Assembly (NCBI RefSeq): GCF_019890725.1
Contig: NZ_JAINZZ010000003.1
Span: 124,001-188,000 of the forward strand
DNA: 64,000 nucleotides
Direction of reading: 5' to 3'
Source: Actinacidiphila acidipaludis
GTDB lineage: Bacteria > Actinomycetota > Actinomycetes > Streptomycetales > Streptomycetaceae
Shown here: positions 17,211-24,358 of the stretch, one piece after another
How positions within the stretch are numbered: the stretch's first letter is position 1
Layout: each line of letters opens with the position of its first letter
Program-made: the position numbers and the translations under genes
Notes under the pieces: generated by a model
What the model saw: the letters and a program-made list of their open reading frames with translations, nothing else
Database searches by the model: none
What the model was told of the DNA's origin: nothing

Positions 17211-17716
17211 GTGCCCGGGTGCCGGGTCGGGTCTGCCCCTGCGGGGGGCGTTGTGGTGTGGCGGCGCGTTGTGGCTGGTCGCGCGGTTCCTCGCGCCCCT
17301 GGGGTGGGCGTTCGGGGTGTGTGCGGCCTCTTCATGCGTGCCCGGGCGCCGGGTCGGGTCTGGCCCTGCGGGGGGCGTTGCGGTGTGGCGGCGCGTTGTG
17401 GCTGGTCGCGTCGTTCCCCGCGCCCCTGGGGTGGGCCTTCGGGGTGTGTGCGGCCTCTTCATGCGTGCCCGGGCGCCGGGGTGGGGTCTGCCCGTGCGGG
17501 GGGCGTTGCGGTGTGGCGGCGCGTTGTGGCTGGTCGCGCCGTTCCCCGCGCCCCTGGGGTGGGCGTTCGGGGTGTGTGCGGCCTCTTCATGCGTGCCCGG
17601 GTGCCGGGGTGGCGTCTGCCCCTGCGGGCGCGTTGTGGCTGGTCGCGCCGTTCCTCGCGCCCCTGGGGTGGGCCTTCGGGGTGCGTGCGGGCACTCCTCG
17701 CGTGGCCGGGCGCCGG
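17211..17716. repeat. Tandem array of about 127-bp intergenic repeats (three full units, one short, one partial)
   Basis: Units begin with GTGCCCGGG(T/C)GCCGGG at 17211, 17338, 17465 and 17593, and a truncated one at 17702. Periods are 127, 127, 128 and 109 bases. Each contains GTTGTGGCTGGTCGCG and CGCGCCCCTGGGGTG, segments of a repeat family that I recall as dispersed between genes in many Streptomyces genomes. The array fills the whole 519-base gap between two convergent genes. Open frames through it on both strands are repeat artefacts. Confidence 0.9.
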
Positions 17717-18559
17717 TCAGCCGGCGAGGAGGAGGGTGATGCCGGTGACGACCAGGGCGGCGGCGAGGAGGCGGGGGCGGCCGAAGCGCTCCTTGAAGAC
17801 CAGGGTGCCGATGGCCGCGCCCACCAGGATGGACGTCTCGCGCAGGGCGGCCACCGGCGCGAGCGCGGCGCGGGTCTGGGCCCACACCACCAGGCCGTAC
17901 GCGGCGGTCGACATCGCACCCCCGAGCAGCCCGCGGGCGGCCACCGGGCGCAGCTCGGCCAGGAGGTCGGCACGGCGGGCGGTCGCCGCAGCCACGGGGA
18001 TCGCCATGCCCTGCATCAGCATCAGCCACGCGATGTAGCCCACCGAGGTGCCCGACGCGCGGACACCCACCCCGTCCACCACCGTGTACGAGGCGATCGT
18101 CAGCCCGGTGCCGACGGCGGCCGCCAGCGCGGGCCAGTTCGGCCGGCGTCCCCGCAGCCCCCACAGGGCGACCCCGCCGAGCCCGGCCGAGGCCACCAGC
18201 ACGCCCGCCGCCTGCCACGCGTCGGGCCGTTCCGAGACGAACACCGCGGCCAGCACCGTCACCGTGACCGGCGCCACCCCGCGGGCCACCGGGTAGACCT
18301 GCCCGAACTCGCCGAGCTGGAACGACCGCATCAGCAGGTACTGGTACGCCAGGTGGATCGCCACCGAGGCGGCCAGGTACGGCCACGCCGCCCGGTGCGG
18401 GGCCGCCGCGAACGGCAGCATCACCAGCGCGCACAGCGCCCCGCCCCCACCCACGAGGGTGAAGGCGAGGAGCTGGTCCTTGATGCCGTGCGCGATGGCG
18501 TTCCAGGCAGCGTGCGTCACGGCGGCGATGAGGACGACGAGGACGACGACCGGGCTCAT
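17717..18559 (-). CDS. EamA/DMT-family transporter
   Basis: A 280-residue integral membrane protein starting M-S-P-V-V-V-L-V-V-L-I-A-A-V-T-H-A-A-W-N, the usual beginning of two-fold EamA permeases. About ten hydrophobic helices are visible in two halves. The pattern R-S-F-Q-L-G-E-F-G-Q-V-Y-P-V-A-R-G-x-A-P in the first half and the E-R-F-G-R-P-R-L at the end of the second are typical of the drug/metabolite transporter superfamily. Substrate not predictable. The ATG at 18559 is chosen because the longer version adds no recognisable sequence. It lies 61 bases downstream of the penicillin-binding protein on the same strand. Confidence 0.87.
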   Translation of the reverse strand: MSPVVVLVVLIAAVTHAAWNAIAHGIKDQLLAFTLVGGGGALCALVMLPFAAAPHRAAWPYLAASVAIHLAYQYLLMRSFQLGEFGQVYPVARGVAPVTVTVLAAVFVSERPDAWQAAGVLVASAGLGGVALWGLRGRRPNWPALAAAVGTGLTIASYTVVDGVGVRASGTSVGYIAWLMLMQGMAIPVAAATARRADLLAELRPVAARGLLGGAMSTAAYGLVVWAQTRAALAPVAALRETSILVGAAIGTLVFKERFGRPRLLAAALVVTGITLLLAG

Positions 18560-18620
18560 CCGCGGCGGCGCCCGCCGGTTCGAACGTCCGCAGCCGTCAC
18601 GGCGGAACGGGCCGCCGCCG

Positions 18621-20273
18621 TCACTGCGCTGCCAGGACCTGGGCCACGATCGGGCCCGCGGAGGTGTTGCCGTGGCCGCCGCCCTGCACGATCGCCGCCG
18701 CGGACACATGACCGCTGTACGCGGTGAACCAGCCGTTCGTCGTGGGGGCGCCGTCCACCTCGGCGGAGCCGGTCTTGGCGCCCGCGCCGGAGCCGAAGCC
18801 GCGCATGACGCCGCCGGCCGTGCCGTAGGTGATCGTGTCGTGCATCATCGCCCGGAGACCGGACGAGACGCCCGGCGGGAGCGAGCGGGACGGGACGATC
18901 TGCCCCTGGACCAGGCCGCGGTCGACGATCAGCGGCTGGTGGAAGGTGCCGGTGGAGGCCGTGGCGGCCACCGAGGCCATCACCAGCGGGCTCATCGCGA
19001 GCTGCCCCTGGCCGATCATCTCCGAGGTCAACTCGTCCTGGTCGCCGCCCGGGTCGGGCATGGTCGGCTGGTTGGCGGGGGTCGGGGTGCCGACGCTCCA
19101 CGGCTGGGTGAGGCCGAACTGCGCGGCGGTGTGCCGCAGTCCGCCGTCCGGCAGGTGGCCGGCCTGCGTGATGAACCCGGTGTTGCAGGACACCGCGAAG
19201 TCCCAGCGCAGGGTCGCGCCGGGGTTGTCGTGGACGCCGCTGTCGTTGTGGTAGATCCGGCCGTACTTGTAGTTCCTGGCGTTGACGCACGGCGCCGGGG
19301 AGTTCGGGGTGAGGCCGCCCTCCAGCAGGGCCGCCGCGGTGACGATCTTGAACGTCGAACCGGGCGCCGCGCTGCCCTGCAGAGCGGTGTCCCAGCCCGC
19401 GGCGGGGGCGTAGGCGGCCGCGAGGACGCCGCCGGTGCGTGTGTCCAGCGCCACGACGCCCGCCTGGTCCTTGCCGGCCACCGCCTTCTCCGCCGCCGCC
19501 TGCAGCTTGGAGTCGAGAGTGGTCGTCAGGCGCTTGCCCTTGCCCTTCTGCAGGGTGACCAGGGTCTGGCCCTCGGAACCGTCGGCCTTCTGGACGTACG
19601 TCCTGACGGCGGGCGTCCCGCCGGAGAGCTGGTCGCCGTACTTGGTCGCGAAGTCGTCGAAGATCCGGGCGAGGGAGGGGTACTGCTGCGCCGTCATGGT
19701 CGTGCCGTGGCGGTCCACGATGTCCAGGTCCGGCGTCCTGGCCTGCCCGGTGACGATGGTGTCGCCGTCGGCCAGCCCCGGGTACAGCACCGAGGACGCC
19801 CAGGTGACGGCGGGATCACCCTTGTCGTCGCGGCCGACGGTCAGCGAGGAACGGTACTGCAGGGCCGTGTCCTTGCCCTGATATCCGACGTGCGCGATGA
19901 CGGTGTACGGCATGGACGTCGCCGAGGGCGTGCCCGGGGTGATCTCCACTTTGGTGATATGGCCGTCCGAGGCGAATCCGCGCAATGCGCTGGTTGCCGT
20001 CTGCACTGAGTCCGTCAGTCCGGCCGCCCTGGAGATGTCGCCGCCCGCCCACGCGGTGAGGAAATCCGTCGCCGTCTCGGAGACCTCCTTGGCCGACAGC
20101 GCGTTGTTCGCGGCCGTCGAGGAGGTCCCGGTACTGCTCTTGCCACTGCTCCCGCCCCCGCCGCCGGTGTCCAGCGCGCTGAAGATGTTGAACGCGCCGA
20201 ACGCGGCGACCCCCACCATTCCGGCGAACACCGTGCCGATGATGCCGATTTTGACACCTCTTGCCATGGGCAC
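18621..20273 (-). CDS. Penicillin-binding protein (transpeptidase with MecA-like N-terminal domain)
   Basis: A 550-residue membrane-anchored class B-like PBP. One N-terminal membrane segment (G-V-K-I-G-I-I-G-T-V-F-A-G-M-V-G-V) is followed by a Gly/Ser spacer, an NTF2/MecA-like domain (about 65-190), a dimerisation region and the transpeptidase. Active-site motifs are S-T-F-K, S-C-N and K-T-G (G-A-K-T-G-S-A). It cross-links peptidoglycan peptides outside the membrane. GTG at 20273 is preceded at eight bases by GGAGGGGGG; ATG at 20267 is nearly as good. The ATG at 20306 would put that SD inside the gene and is less likely. Such PBPs lie near pmt/rsmI in Streptomyces (from memory). Confidence 0.9.
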   Translation of the reverse strand: MPMARGVKIGIIGTVFAGMVGVAAFGAFNIFSALDTGGGGGSSGKSSTGTSSTAANNALSAKEVSETATDFLTAWAGGDISRAAGLTDSVQTATSALRGFASDGHITKVEITPGTPSATSMPYTVIAHVGYQGKDTALQYRSSLTVGRDDKGDPAVTWASSVLYPGLADGDTIVTGQARTPDLDIVDRHGTTMTAQQYPSLARIFDDFATKYGDQLSGGTPAVRTYVQKADGSEGQTLVTLQKGKGKRLTTTLDSKLQAAAEKAVAGKDQAGVVALDTRTGGVLAAAYAPAAGWDTALQGSAAPGSTFKIVTAAALLEGGLTPNSPAPCVNARNYKYGRIYHNDSGVHDNPGATLRWDFAVSCNTGFITQAGHLPDGGLRHTAAQFGLTQPWSVGTPTPANQPTMPDPGGDQDELTSEMIGQGQLAMSPLVMASVAATASTGTFHQPLIVDRGLVQGQIVPSRSLPPGVSSGLRAMMHDTITYGTAGGVMRGFGSGAGAKTGSAEVDGAPTTNGWFTAYSGHVSAAAIVQGGGHGNTSAGPIVAQVLAAQ

Positions 20274-20292
20274 AGCCCAATCCCCCCTCCCC

Positions 20293-20306
20293 TTGAACGC
20301 GTTCAA
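20293..20306. promoter_or_regulatory. Perfect palindrome in the PBP leader
   Basis: TTGAACGCGTTCAA is a perfect 14-base palindrome 20-33 bases upstream of the PBP start, immediately followed by a half-site-like TGAACGCG. The position suits an operator for a TetR/GntR/LacI-type repressor. No cognate regulator is seen nearby. Confidence 0.5.
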
Positions 20307-20496
20307 TGAACGCGCTTACCGGACTCTACGGGAGCGGCCGGAACCCTCGGGTCTCGGCAATGCAACGGGTTCGTGCCGAAACCCTATGAAGAGGAACCGC
20401 GTTGACCGCTTTCCACTCGCCGCCCGCACGGGCCGCCCGTCCGGGCCCGGGCCGGAATCGGATGCCGCGTCCGCGCGTCCCTGGAACGCTGGCCAC

Positions 20497-20817
20497 ATGC
20501 CTCGACGGATCATGTTCGTGCAGCTGAAGACGGGTTACGACACCGACCGCGGGCCCTCGTGGATCGGATGGGTGGACTTCTCGAGGTCCTGGGGCACGGC
20601 GTACTTCCGCGGGCGCACCCTGCGCCGGACCACGGGCCTGTACGACGCGAACTTCCACGACGTCGGGACCGGCGAGGAGTTCTGGCTCTCCGGCCCCAGA
20701 CGGGACCGCGCCGACACCCGCTACGGTCCCCTCCCCCCGGAGATCGAGCCGGCTGCCGCCACCGCCTACCGCGCCTTTCTGGACGGCGCGCCCCTGCCGG
20801 GCCGGGAGAACGGCTGA
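20497..20817 (+). CDS. Conserved actinobacterial protein of unknown function
   Basis: A 106-residue protein starting M-P-R-R-I-M-F-V-Q-L-K-T-G-Y-D-T-D-R-G-P and containing S-W-G-T-A-Y-F-R-G-R-T-L-R-R and E-F-W-L-S-G-P-R-R-D-R-A-D-T-R-Y. I recognise it as a widespread Streptomyces family that has sometimes been labelled 1-deoxy-D-xylulose-5-phosphate synthase. That label is not supported: the protein is far too short and has no TPP-binding motif. The mixed beta pattern suggests a small beta barrel. It is divergent from the PBP gene. Confidence 0.8.
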   Translation: MPRRIMFVQLKTGYDTDRGPSWIGWVDFSRSWGTAYFRGRTLRRTTGLYDANFHDVGTGEEFWLSGPRRDRADTRYGPLPPEIEPAAATAYRAFLDGAPLPGRENG

Positions 20818-20945
20818 GGGCCGGGTCGCCCGCGCGTGATCCGGGAGTCCGGACGGCCCGGGACCTGCCGGAGTGTCCGCAGGGCCCTGGGGTGCGGTGA
20901 GGCGGTCGAGGTGTCGGTGACGGGACCCCGGCCTAGCGTGGGGGT

Positions 20946-21509
20946 ATGAGCGGCAGCGACGGCGCACTGACCCGGAACGCGGAGGTGATAGACCGCCTCC
21001 CCCGGGAGCCGCTGCCCGTCGTGGGGTTCTGGGGCCGTGGTCAGGACCGGGCGCTCACGGTACGGCTCGGCGGCCGGGAGCAGCGTGCCGTCGCGACCGA
21101 GGAGTACGCGTACAGCGACGGCCGGGTCGCCTACCGGATCCGTCCCGCCGAGGCCGACGGTCCGCAGGTCCGCGTGTGGTGGGACGACGCCGCGATGCGG
21201 TGGGGGTGGCTGCCGCCGGGCCGTGACGGCCGGACGGCGCCGCGGTACGGCGGGCCCGGCGAGGTCCGGAGCCGCCGGTGGCCCGAGGACGACTGGCCGA
21301 TGCTCTGGGTCCACGTCCGCGGCCGGTGGCGGCCGGCACTGCTGTACCAGCGGGAGGACTGGCCGGACGGCACGGTCGTCTACACGGTCGGCGTCGACCC
21401 CGAGGGTGCCGCGGGGTCCGCGGACCGGGAGGAGCTGCGGCTGACCTACGACCCGCGGGCGATCCAGCCCCGCGAACACCTGGTGCGCGCCGACGGCTCC
21501 CAGGCATGA
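20946..21509 (+). CDS. Hypothetical protein, Trp/Arg-rich
   Basis: A 187-residue soluble protein rich in Trp, Arg and Asp, with alternating short strands (for example A-V-A-T-E-E-Y-A-Y and V-R-V-W-W-D-D-A-A-M-R-W-G-W-L). There is no signal peptide, membrane segment or known catalytic motif, and I do not recognise a family. The ATG at 20946 has a weak upstream SD. It ends three bases before a strong hairpin that it once shared with the convergent pmt gene; the integrated element now lies beyond that hairpin, so this gene marks the left chromosomal flank. Confidence 0.7.
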   Translation: MSGSDGALTRNAEVIDRLPREPLPVVGFWGRGQDRALTVRLGGREQRAVATEEYAYSDGRVAYRIRPAEADGPQVRVWWDDAAMRWGWLPPGRDGRTAPRYGGPGEVRSRRWPEDDWPMLWVHVRGRWRPALLYQREDWPDGTVVYTVGVDPEGAAGSADREELRLTYDPRAIQPREHLVRADGSQA

Positions 21510-21512
21510 CGA

Positions 21513-21549
21513 GGGCCCCGCGCCCGGCGTACCGGTGCGGGGCCCCGCG
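21513..21549. terminator. Original chromosomal pmt terminator, left of the element
   Basis: GGGCCCCGC and GCGGGGCCC arms around a 15-base loop, 37 bases identical to the copy at 37590-37626. It sits between the chromosomal hypothetical gene and attL, where the 3' end of pmt would have been before insertion. Confidence 0.85.
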
Positions 21550-21570
21550 GTGTCTCCACGTCATCGCGTA

Positions 21571-21677
21571 TCAGCTCGCCGACCTGGCTAGATCCAGGAG
21601 TCGAGCCACATTCGGGCCTGCCACCCGGAGTACGGGATCGTCATGCCCGTGTAGATCGGGAAGAAGTAGATGAAGTT
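21571..21677. other. attL: direct repeat of the pmt 3' end
   Basis: Matches 37637-37743 at 105 of 107 positions: 43 identical bases, a G/T mismatch at 21614, 18 identical, a C/G mismatch at 21633, then 44 identical. Read on the minus strand it would encode the last 30 pmt residues (N-F-I-Y-F-F to L-D-S-W-I stop), and both mismatches are synonymous (CGA/AGA Arg and CCG/CCC Pro). The crossover must lie in one of the identical blocks. Confidence 0.92.
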
Positions 21678-21694
21678 GCGGCTGGCCAGTGCCG

Positions 21695-21764
21695 TGGGCC
21701 TCTGACCAGCCGATACGTGTTCGTTTGGGCCGCCGCTACGCAGCCTGGGCCGTGTGTGGGCCGT
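21695..21764. repeat. Candidate integrase arm-type repeats, left end
   Basis: TGGGCCTCTGACCA at 21695-21708 and two TGGGCCGT cores (CCTGGGCCGT at 21744-21753, TGGGCCGT at 21757-21764). The same words recur at the right end at 37525-37562. Short direct repeats flanking the crossover region are the usual form of tyrosine-recombinase arm sites. The rest of the 309-base gap 21510-21818 is attL and a terminator; no gene is seen. Confidence 0.5.
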
Positions 21765-21818
21765 GATCTTGCGTACCCGTGGTCCTGCTCACGGGCTTTC
21801 CAGCGCTTGGCTACTCGG

Positions 21819-22253
21819 CTAGAGATCGAACAGCGGTTCTTGGGACTCCGGCTTGGGTGCCAGGACTGCGCGCATGCGGCTGATGCTCTGCCGCCACTTT
21901 GGACCATCGGGCGTCTCGTCCCAAAGTGCGGCAAGCTCGGATGCCTCTGCGGTCACGCGGTCGAGCACCTCAACGGCAAGCGGGCGCAGATCGTCGGCGA
22001 AGCGCGGAAGGTCTCCCTTGGGACCGTAGCTTGTGCTGATCGGCTCACCCCCCGGGTACTGCGCTGCGATGAGAGCAACGGCAGCGACGGCTTCCACCCC
22101 TTCTGGGCATTCCAAGTAGTCCCGCGGCCGGATTGCGCGTGCCAGAGTCGCCCTGACAACGCCCTCGCGTTCGTCCTGGGCTGTCTCGTCCAGGGTGTAG
22201 GCGAAGTCCGCGGCTGTGTCGTTCTCGAACGGGCCGATGTCCCATGTCCCCAT
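21819..22253 (-). CDS. DUF4259 domain-containing protein (AICE cargo)
   Basis: A 144-residue soluble protein that starts M-G-T-W-D-I-G-P-F-E-N-D-T-A-A-D-F, the hallmark of the DUF4259 family (G-T-W-x-x-G-P-F-x-N-D-x-A-x-D-F). The rest is helical with R-P-R-D-Y-L-E-C-P-E-G-V-E-A-V-A-A. Start ATG at 22253 has GAGGAG upstream, which excludes the longer frame. The family is of unknown function and often lies near immunity or stress genes. It lies between the integrase and attL, outside the conserved AICE core, so it is an acquired or end-captured gene. Confidence 0.85.
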   Translation of the reverse strand: MGTWDIGPFENDTAADFAYTLDETAQDEREGVVRATLARAIRPRDYLECPEGVEAVAAVALIAAQYPGGEPISTSYGPKGDLPRFADDLRPLAVEVLDRVTAEASELAALWDETPDGPKWRQSISRMRAVLAPKPESQEPLFDL

Positions 22254-22350
22254 AGCGACTCCTCGCGTCAAAGTGCAGTGATCGTCGCATTGGCCACCGA
22301 CAGCGGCGCCAAAAGGCGAGTGGCGCTCCCCGTGTGCGACCCAGCCACAA

Positions 22351-23595
22351 TCAGGCGTCCAGGCCACCAAGCGGCCTGGACGCCTGGTAGACACTCTCGA
22401 CTGCCTTTCGAGTCCTTCCCTCGCTACTCGGCATCAAGTGCGTATACGTGCGGAGCGTGAACCCCGGATCGGCATGGCCGAGGTACTGGCTCAGCGCGCG
22501 GATGTTCTCCCCCGCGTCCAGCAGGACCGAGGCGTAGAAGTGCCGCAAGGCATGCATGCCGTGCTCTCGCGCTGCGGCGTACCGGTTGCCCTGTTCGGCA
22601 GCCGCGATGACGCCGGCAGCCGACAGAGCAGGCTTCCACATGAAATCGTTGAAGTAGCTCGCCCGGATGTGCTCACTGCTACTGCCAGTGAAGATGAGCC
22701 GCTTCGCCACGATCGGCCCATCGGGCGTCCGCCAGGGCAGCGCAACCTCGACGGCCGGGAATGCCTCCATGTGAGCCCGGAGCGCGCTAGCGACGGCCGG
22801 AGGGAGCGGAACGTCTCGCACCTTTCCGCCCTTGGGCAGGGCGAACACGTGCTTTCCGCGAATGCGCTTGAGCTGGTGGCCGACGGTCAGCCAGCCTCCT
22901 GCGAAGTCGATCTCGTCCAGGGAGAGGCCGAAGATCTCGCCTTGTCTGAGTCCGCATCCCGCTCCGGGGTCTACGGTCGCTCGCACACGTGCCGGCAGTG
23001 CTGCCCGCACTGCGAACACCTGCTGTGCCGTCCAGGGGCTGACGCGGGGCTTTCCCGGTTTCGGTAGCTGCACAGTCCGCGCCCGACATGGGTTCTTCGA
23101 GATCAGGCCGTCATCCACAGCGGCGCTCATCGCTGCGGAGACGGTTCCCACGATGATGCGGCGGTGCGATTCGGCGGGCACGGTCTTCTCAAGCTCGCTG
23201 ATCCATGTACGGATGTGCTCGGGCTTGAACGAGCCGAGGGGGCGAGTGCCGATGTGGGGATAGGCGTGCAGCCGAAGCCGTCGTTCGGCGGCTTCTCGGC
23301 TGTTGATTTCGCCGGTATGCGACTTCACCCAGCGCTCCGCGTACTGGCGGAAGGTGATGCGGGCCGCCCTGGGATCGACGTAATGGCCACGCATCATGTC
23401 GGCCTCAGTCTGGGCGAGCCACTGCTCTGCCAAGCGCTTTTGGCGGTCCGGGAAGCTCTTGCTCTTCTCGGTGCCGTCCGGTCCGATGTATCGGGCCCGG
23501 TAGCGCAGGCCGGTGCCGTAGCGCTCTGTCTTCACGGGACGGCCTGTGCCGTCGGGGTTGGTCCTGTACCAGCGGTCTTGGATGTGGCCTGCCAT
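22351..23595 (-). CDS. int: Tyrosine recombinase/integrase of the AICE
   Basis: A 414-residue phage-type integrase. An N-terminal arm-binding region (1-75, with R-Y-R-A-R-Y-I-G-P-D-G-T) is followed by a SAM-like core-binding domain (about 80-170) and a catalytic domain. Catalytic residues visible are Arg217 (G-L-R-Q-G-E), His348-x-x-Arg351 (H-A-L-R-H-F-Y-A-S), His374 (L-G-H) and nucleophile Tyr384 (T-Y-T-H-L). It catalyses recombination between attP and the 3' end of pmt. ATG at 23595 has TAGGAG upstream. It lies adjacent to attL with only DUF4259 between, and is separated from xis by a 16-bp hairpin. Confidence 0.95.
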   Translation of the reverse strand: MAGHIQDRWYRTNPDGTGRPVKTERYGTGLRYRARYIGPDGTEKSKSFPDRQKRLAEQWLAQTEADMMRGHYVDPRAARITFRQYAERWVKSHTGEINSREAAERRLRLHAYPHIGTRPLGSFKPEHIRTWISELEKTVPAESHRRIIVGTVSAAMSAAVDDGLISKNPCRARTVQLPKPGKPRVSPWTAQQVFAVRAALPARVRATVDPGAGCGLRQGEIFGLSLDEIDFAGGWLTVGHQLKRIRGKHVFALPKGGKVRDVPLPPAVASALRAHMEAFPAVEVALPWRTPDGPIVAKRLIFTGSSSEHIRASYFNDFMWKPALSAAGVIAAAEQGNRYAAAREHGMHALRHFYASVLLDAGENIRALSQYLGHADPGFTLRTYTHLMPSSEGRTRKAVESVYQASRPLGGLDA

Positions 23596-23622
23596 GTGGG
23601 GCGACTCCTAGCGGACATGGCT

Positions 23623-23660
23623 GCGGCCGGTGGCGAGCGTCGTGGCTCGCCACCGGCCGC
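23623..23660. terminator. 16-bp perfect hairpin between xis and int
   Basis: GCGGCCGGTGGCGAGC (23623-23638) pairs perfectly with 23645-23660 around a GTCGTG loop. It follows the xis stop on the minus strand and precedes the int ribosome site, so it can end xis transcripts before int or act as an attenuator. Confidence 0.8.
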
Positions 23661-23679
23661 GGTGGTCGATGGGTGGCGG

Positions 23680-23916
23680 TTAGGCGGCTTGGGTGGCCTG
23701 TTCGTCCGTCCAGGCGCGTACGGCGGCGGGGTCGTAGCGCACGTGCTTGCCGACGCGGAATCCGGGCGGCCCGGTGCGCTTCTTGCGCCAGGCGTAGACG
23801 GTCTCCAGCGGCACGCTGAACAGGTTGGCGATGTCTTCGGGGGTGAGGTACCGGTCTGGGAGACCGCCGCGAAGGGTGGCGCGGGGGTCGGGTTGAGCGG
23901 ATTGGAGTCGGCTCAT
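23680..23916 (-). CDS. xis: Excisionase / helix-turn-helix DNA-binding protein
   Basis: A 78-residue protein of the MerR-like excisionase type: Y-L-T-P-E-D-I-A-N-L-F-S-V-P-L-E-T-V-Y-A-W-R, then G-P-P-G-F-R-V-G-K-H-V-R-Y-D-P-A-A-V-R-A-W. This is the usual pattern of DNA-bending Xis proteins of actinobacterial elements. ATG at 23916 with GAGGAC upstream is preferred over a longer frame whose N-terminus is low-complexity. It directs excision together with Int. Upstream (23917-24358) there is no gene, only the iteron-like array and a terminator. Confidence 0.88.
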   Translation of the reverse strand: MSRLQSAQPDPRATLRGGLPDRYLTPEDIANLFSVPLETVYAWRKKRTGPPGFRVGKHVRYDPAAVRAWTDEQATQAA

Positions 23917-23989
23917 GGGGTCCTCAACAGTCGAGTCGGAGGCGCGGTCGGGAGCTCTTGGGGCCCGTGCTGTCCGAGGTTCGGATTTC

Positions 23990-24183
23990 TGCGTCACTGC
24001 GTCACCTGCGTCATGCGGACTTGTGACCTGCGGATTTTGGTGACGCAGGCGCGTAAGGCTGCGTCATCCGTGCGTCATCGGGTGACGCAGGTGACGCACG
24101 ATGACGCAGAGCCCGCCGTCTGCGTCATCGCTGTTCCCGCAGGTCAAGCGGCGTTTCGTGACGCAGGTGACGCAGGTGACGCA
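23990..24183. repeat. Iteron-like array of TGACGCA (13 copies, both orientations)
   Basis: TGACGCA starts at 24041, 24083, 24092, 24102, 24159, 24168 and 24177. Its complement TGCGTCA starts at 23990, 23998, 24007, 24060, 24071 and 24121. Several follow each other at exact 9-base spacing (consensus GTGACGCAG). The array is directly followed by an A/T-rich palindrome TTTCCTA-CT-TAGGAAA at 24187-24202. Tandem short repeats plus an AT-rich stretch between xis and the replication genes are what one expects of a replication origin or an initiator/regulator binding array. It is not CRISPR: the repeats are 7-9 bases without unique spacers. Confidence 0.85.
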
Positions 24184-24296
24184 GGATTTCCTACTTAGGA
24201 AAAAAGAGGGGGTGTTTGTAGTCGTCTGGGTGTGCCTCAGAGCGTGAAGAAGGAGCCGCTGCGCGGCGCGACCCTTCGGCGGCCCATGGGCCGAAC

Positions 24297-24340
24297 AGCA
24301 AGAGGAGCACCCCCGCGGCGCGGCTGGTGCTCTTCTTGCT
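24297..24340. terminator. Hairpin after the replication ATPase gene
   Basis: AGCAAGAGGAGCAC (24297-24310) pairs with 24327-24340 with one G-T wobble and a 16-base GC-rich loop. It lies just 19 bases beyond the minus-strand stop at 24359. Confidence 0.7.
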
Positions 24341-24358
24341 TGTCCGCCCGAGCGGCCG

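Noticed and set aside
17211-17716. Apparent coding frames through the tandem repeats
   Set aside because: They repeat the same 42-residue translation in step with the DNA repeat and have no SD or family match.
20497-20817. 1-deoxy-D-xylulose-5-phosphate synthase label for the 106-aa gene
   Set aside because: The label circulates for this family, but the protein is far too short and lacks thiamine-diphosphate motifs.
23990-24183. CRISPR array
   Set aside because: Repeats are only 7-9 bases, occur in both orientations and have no regular unique spacers; no cas genes.
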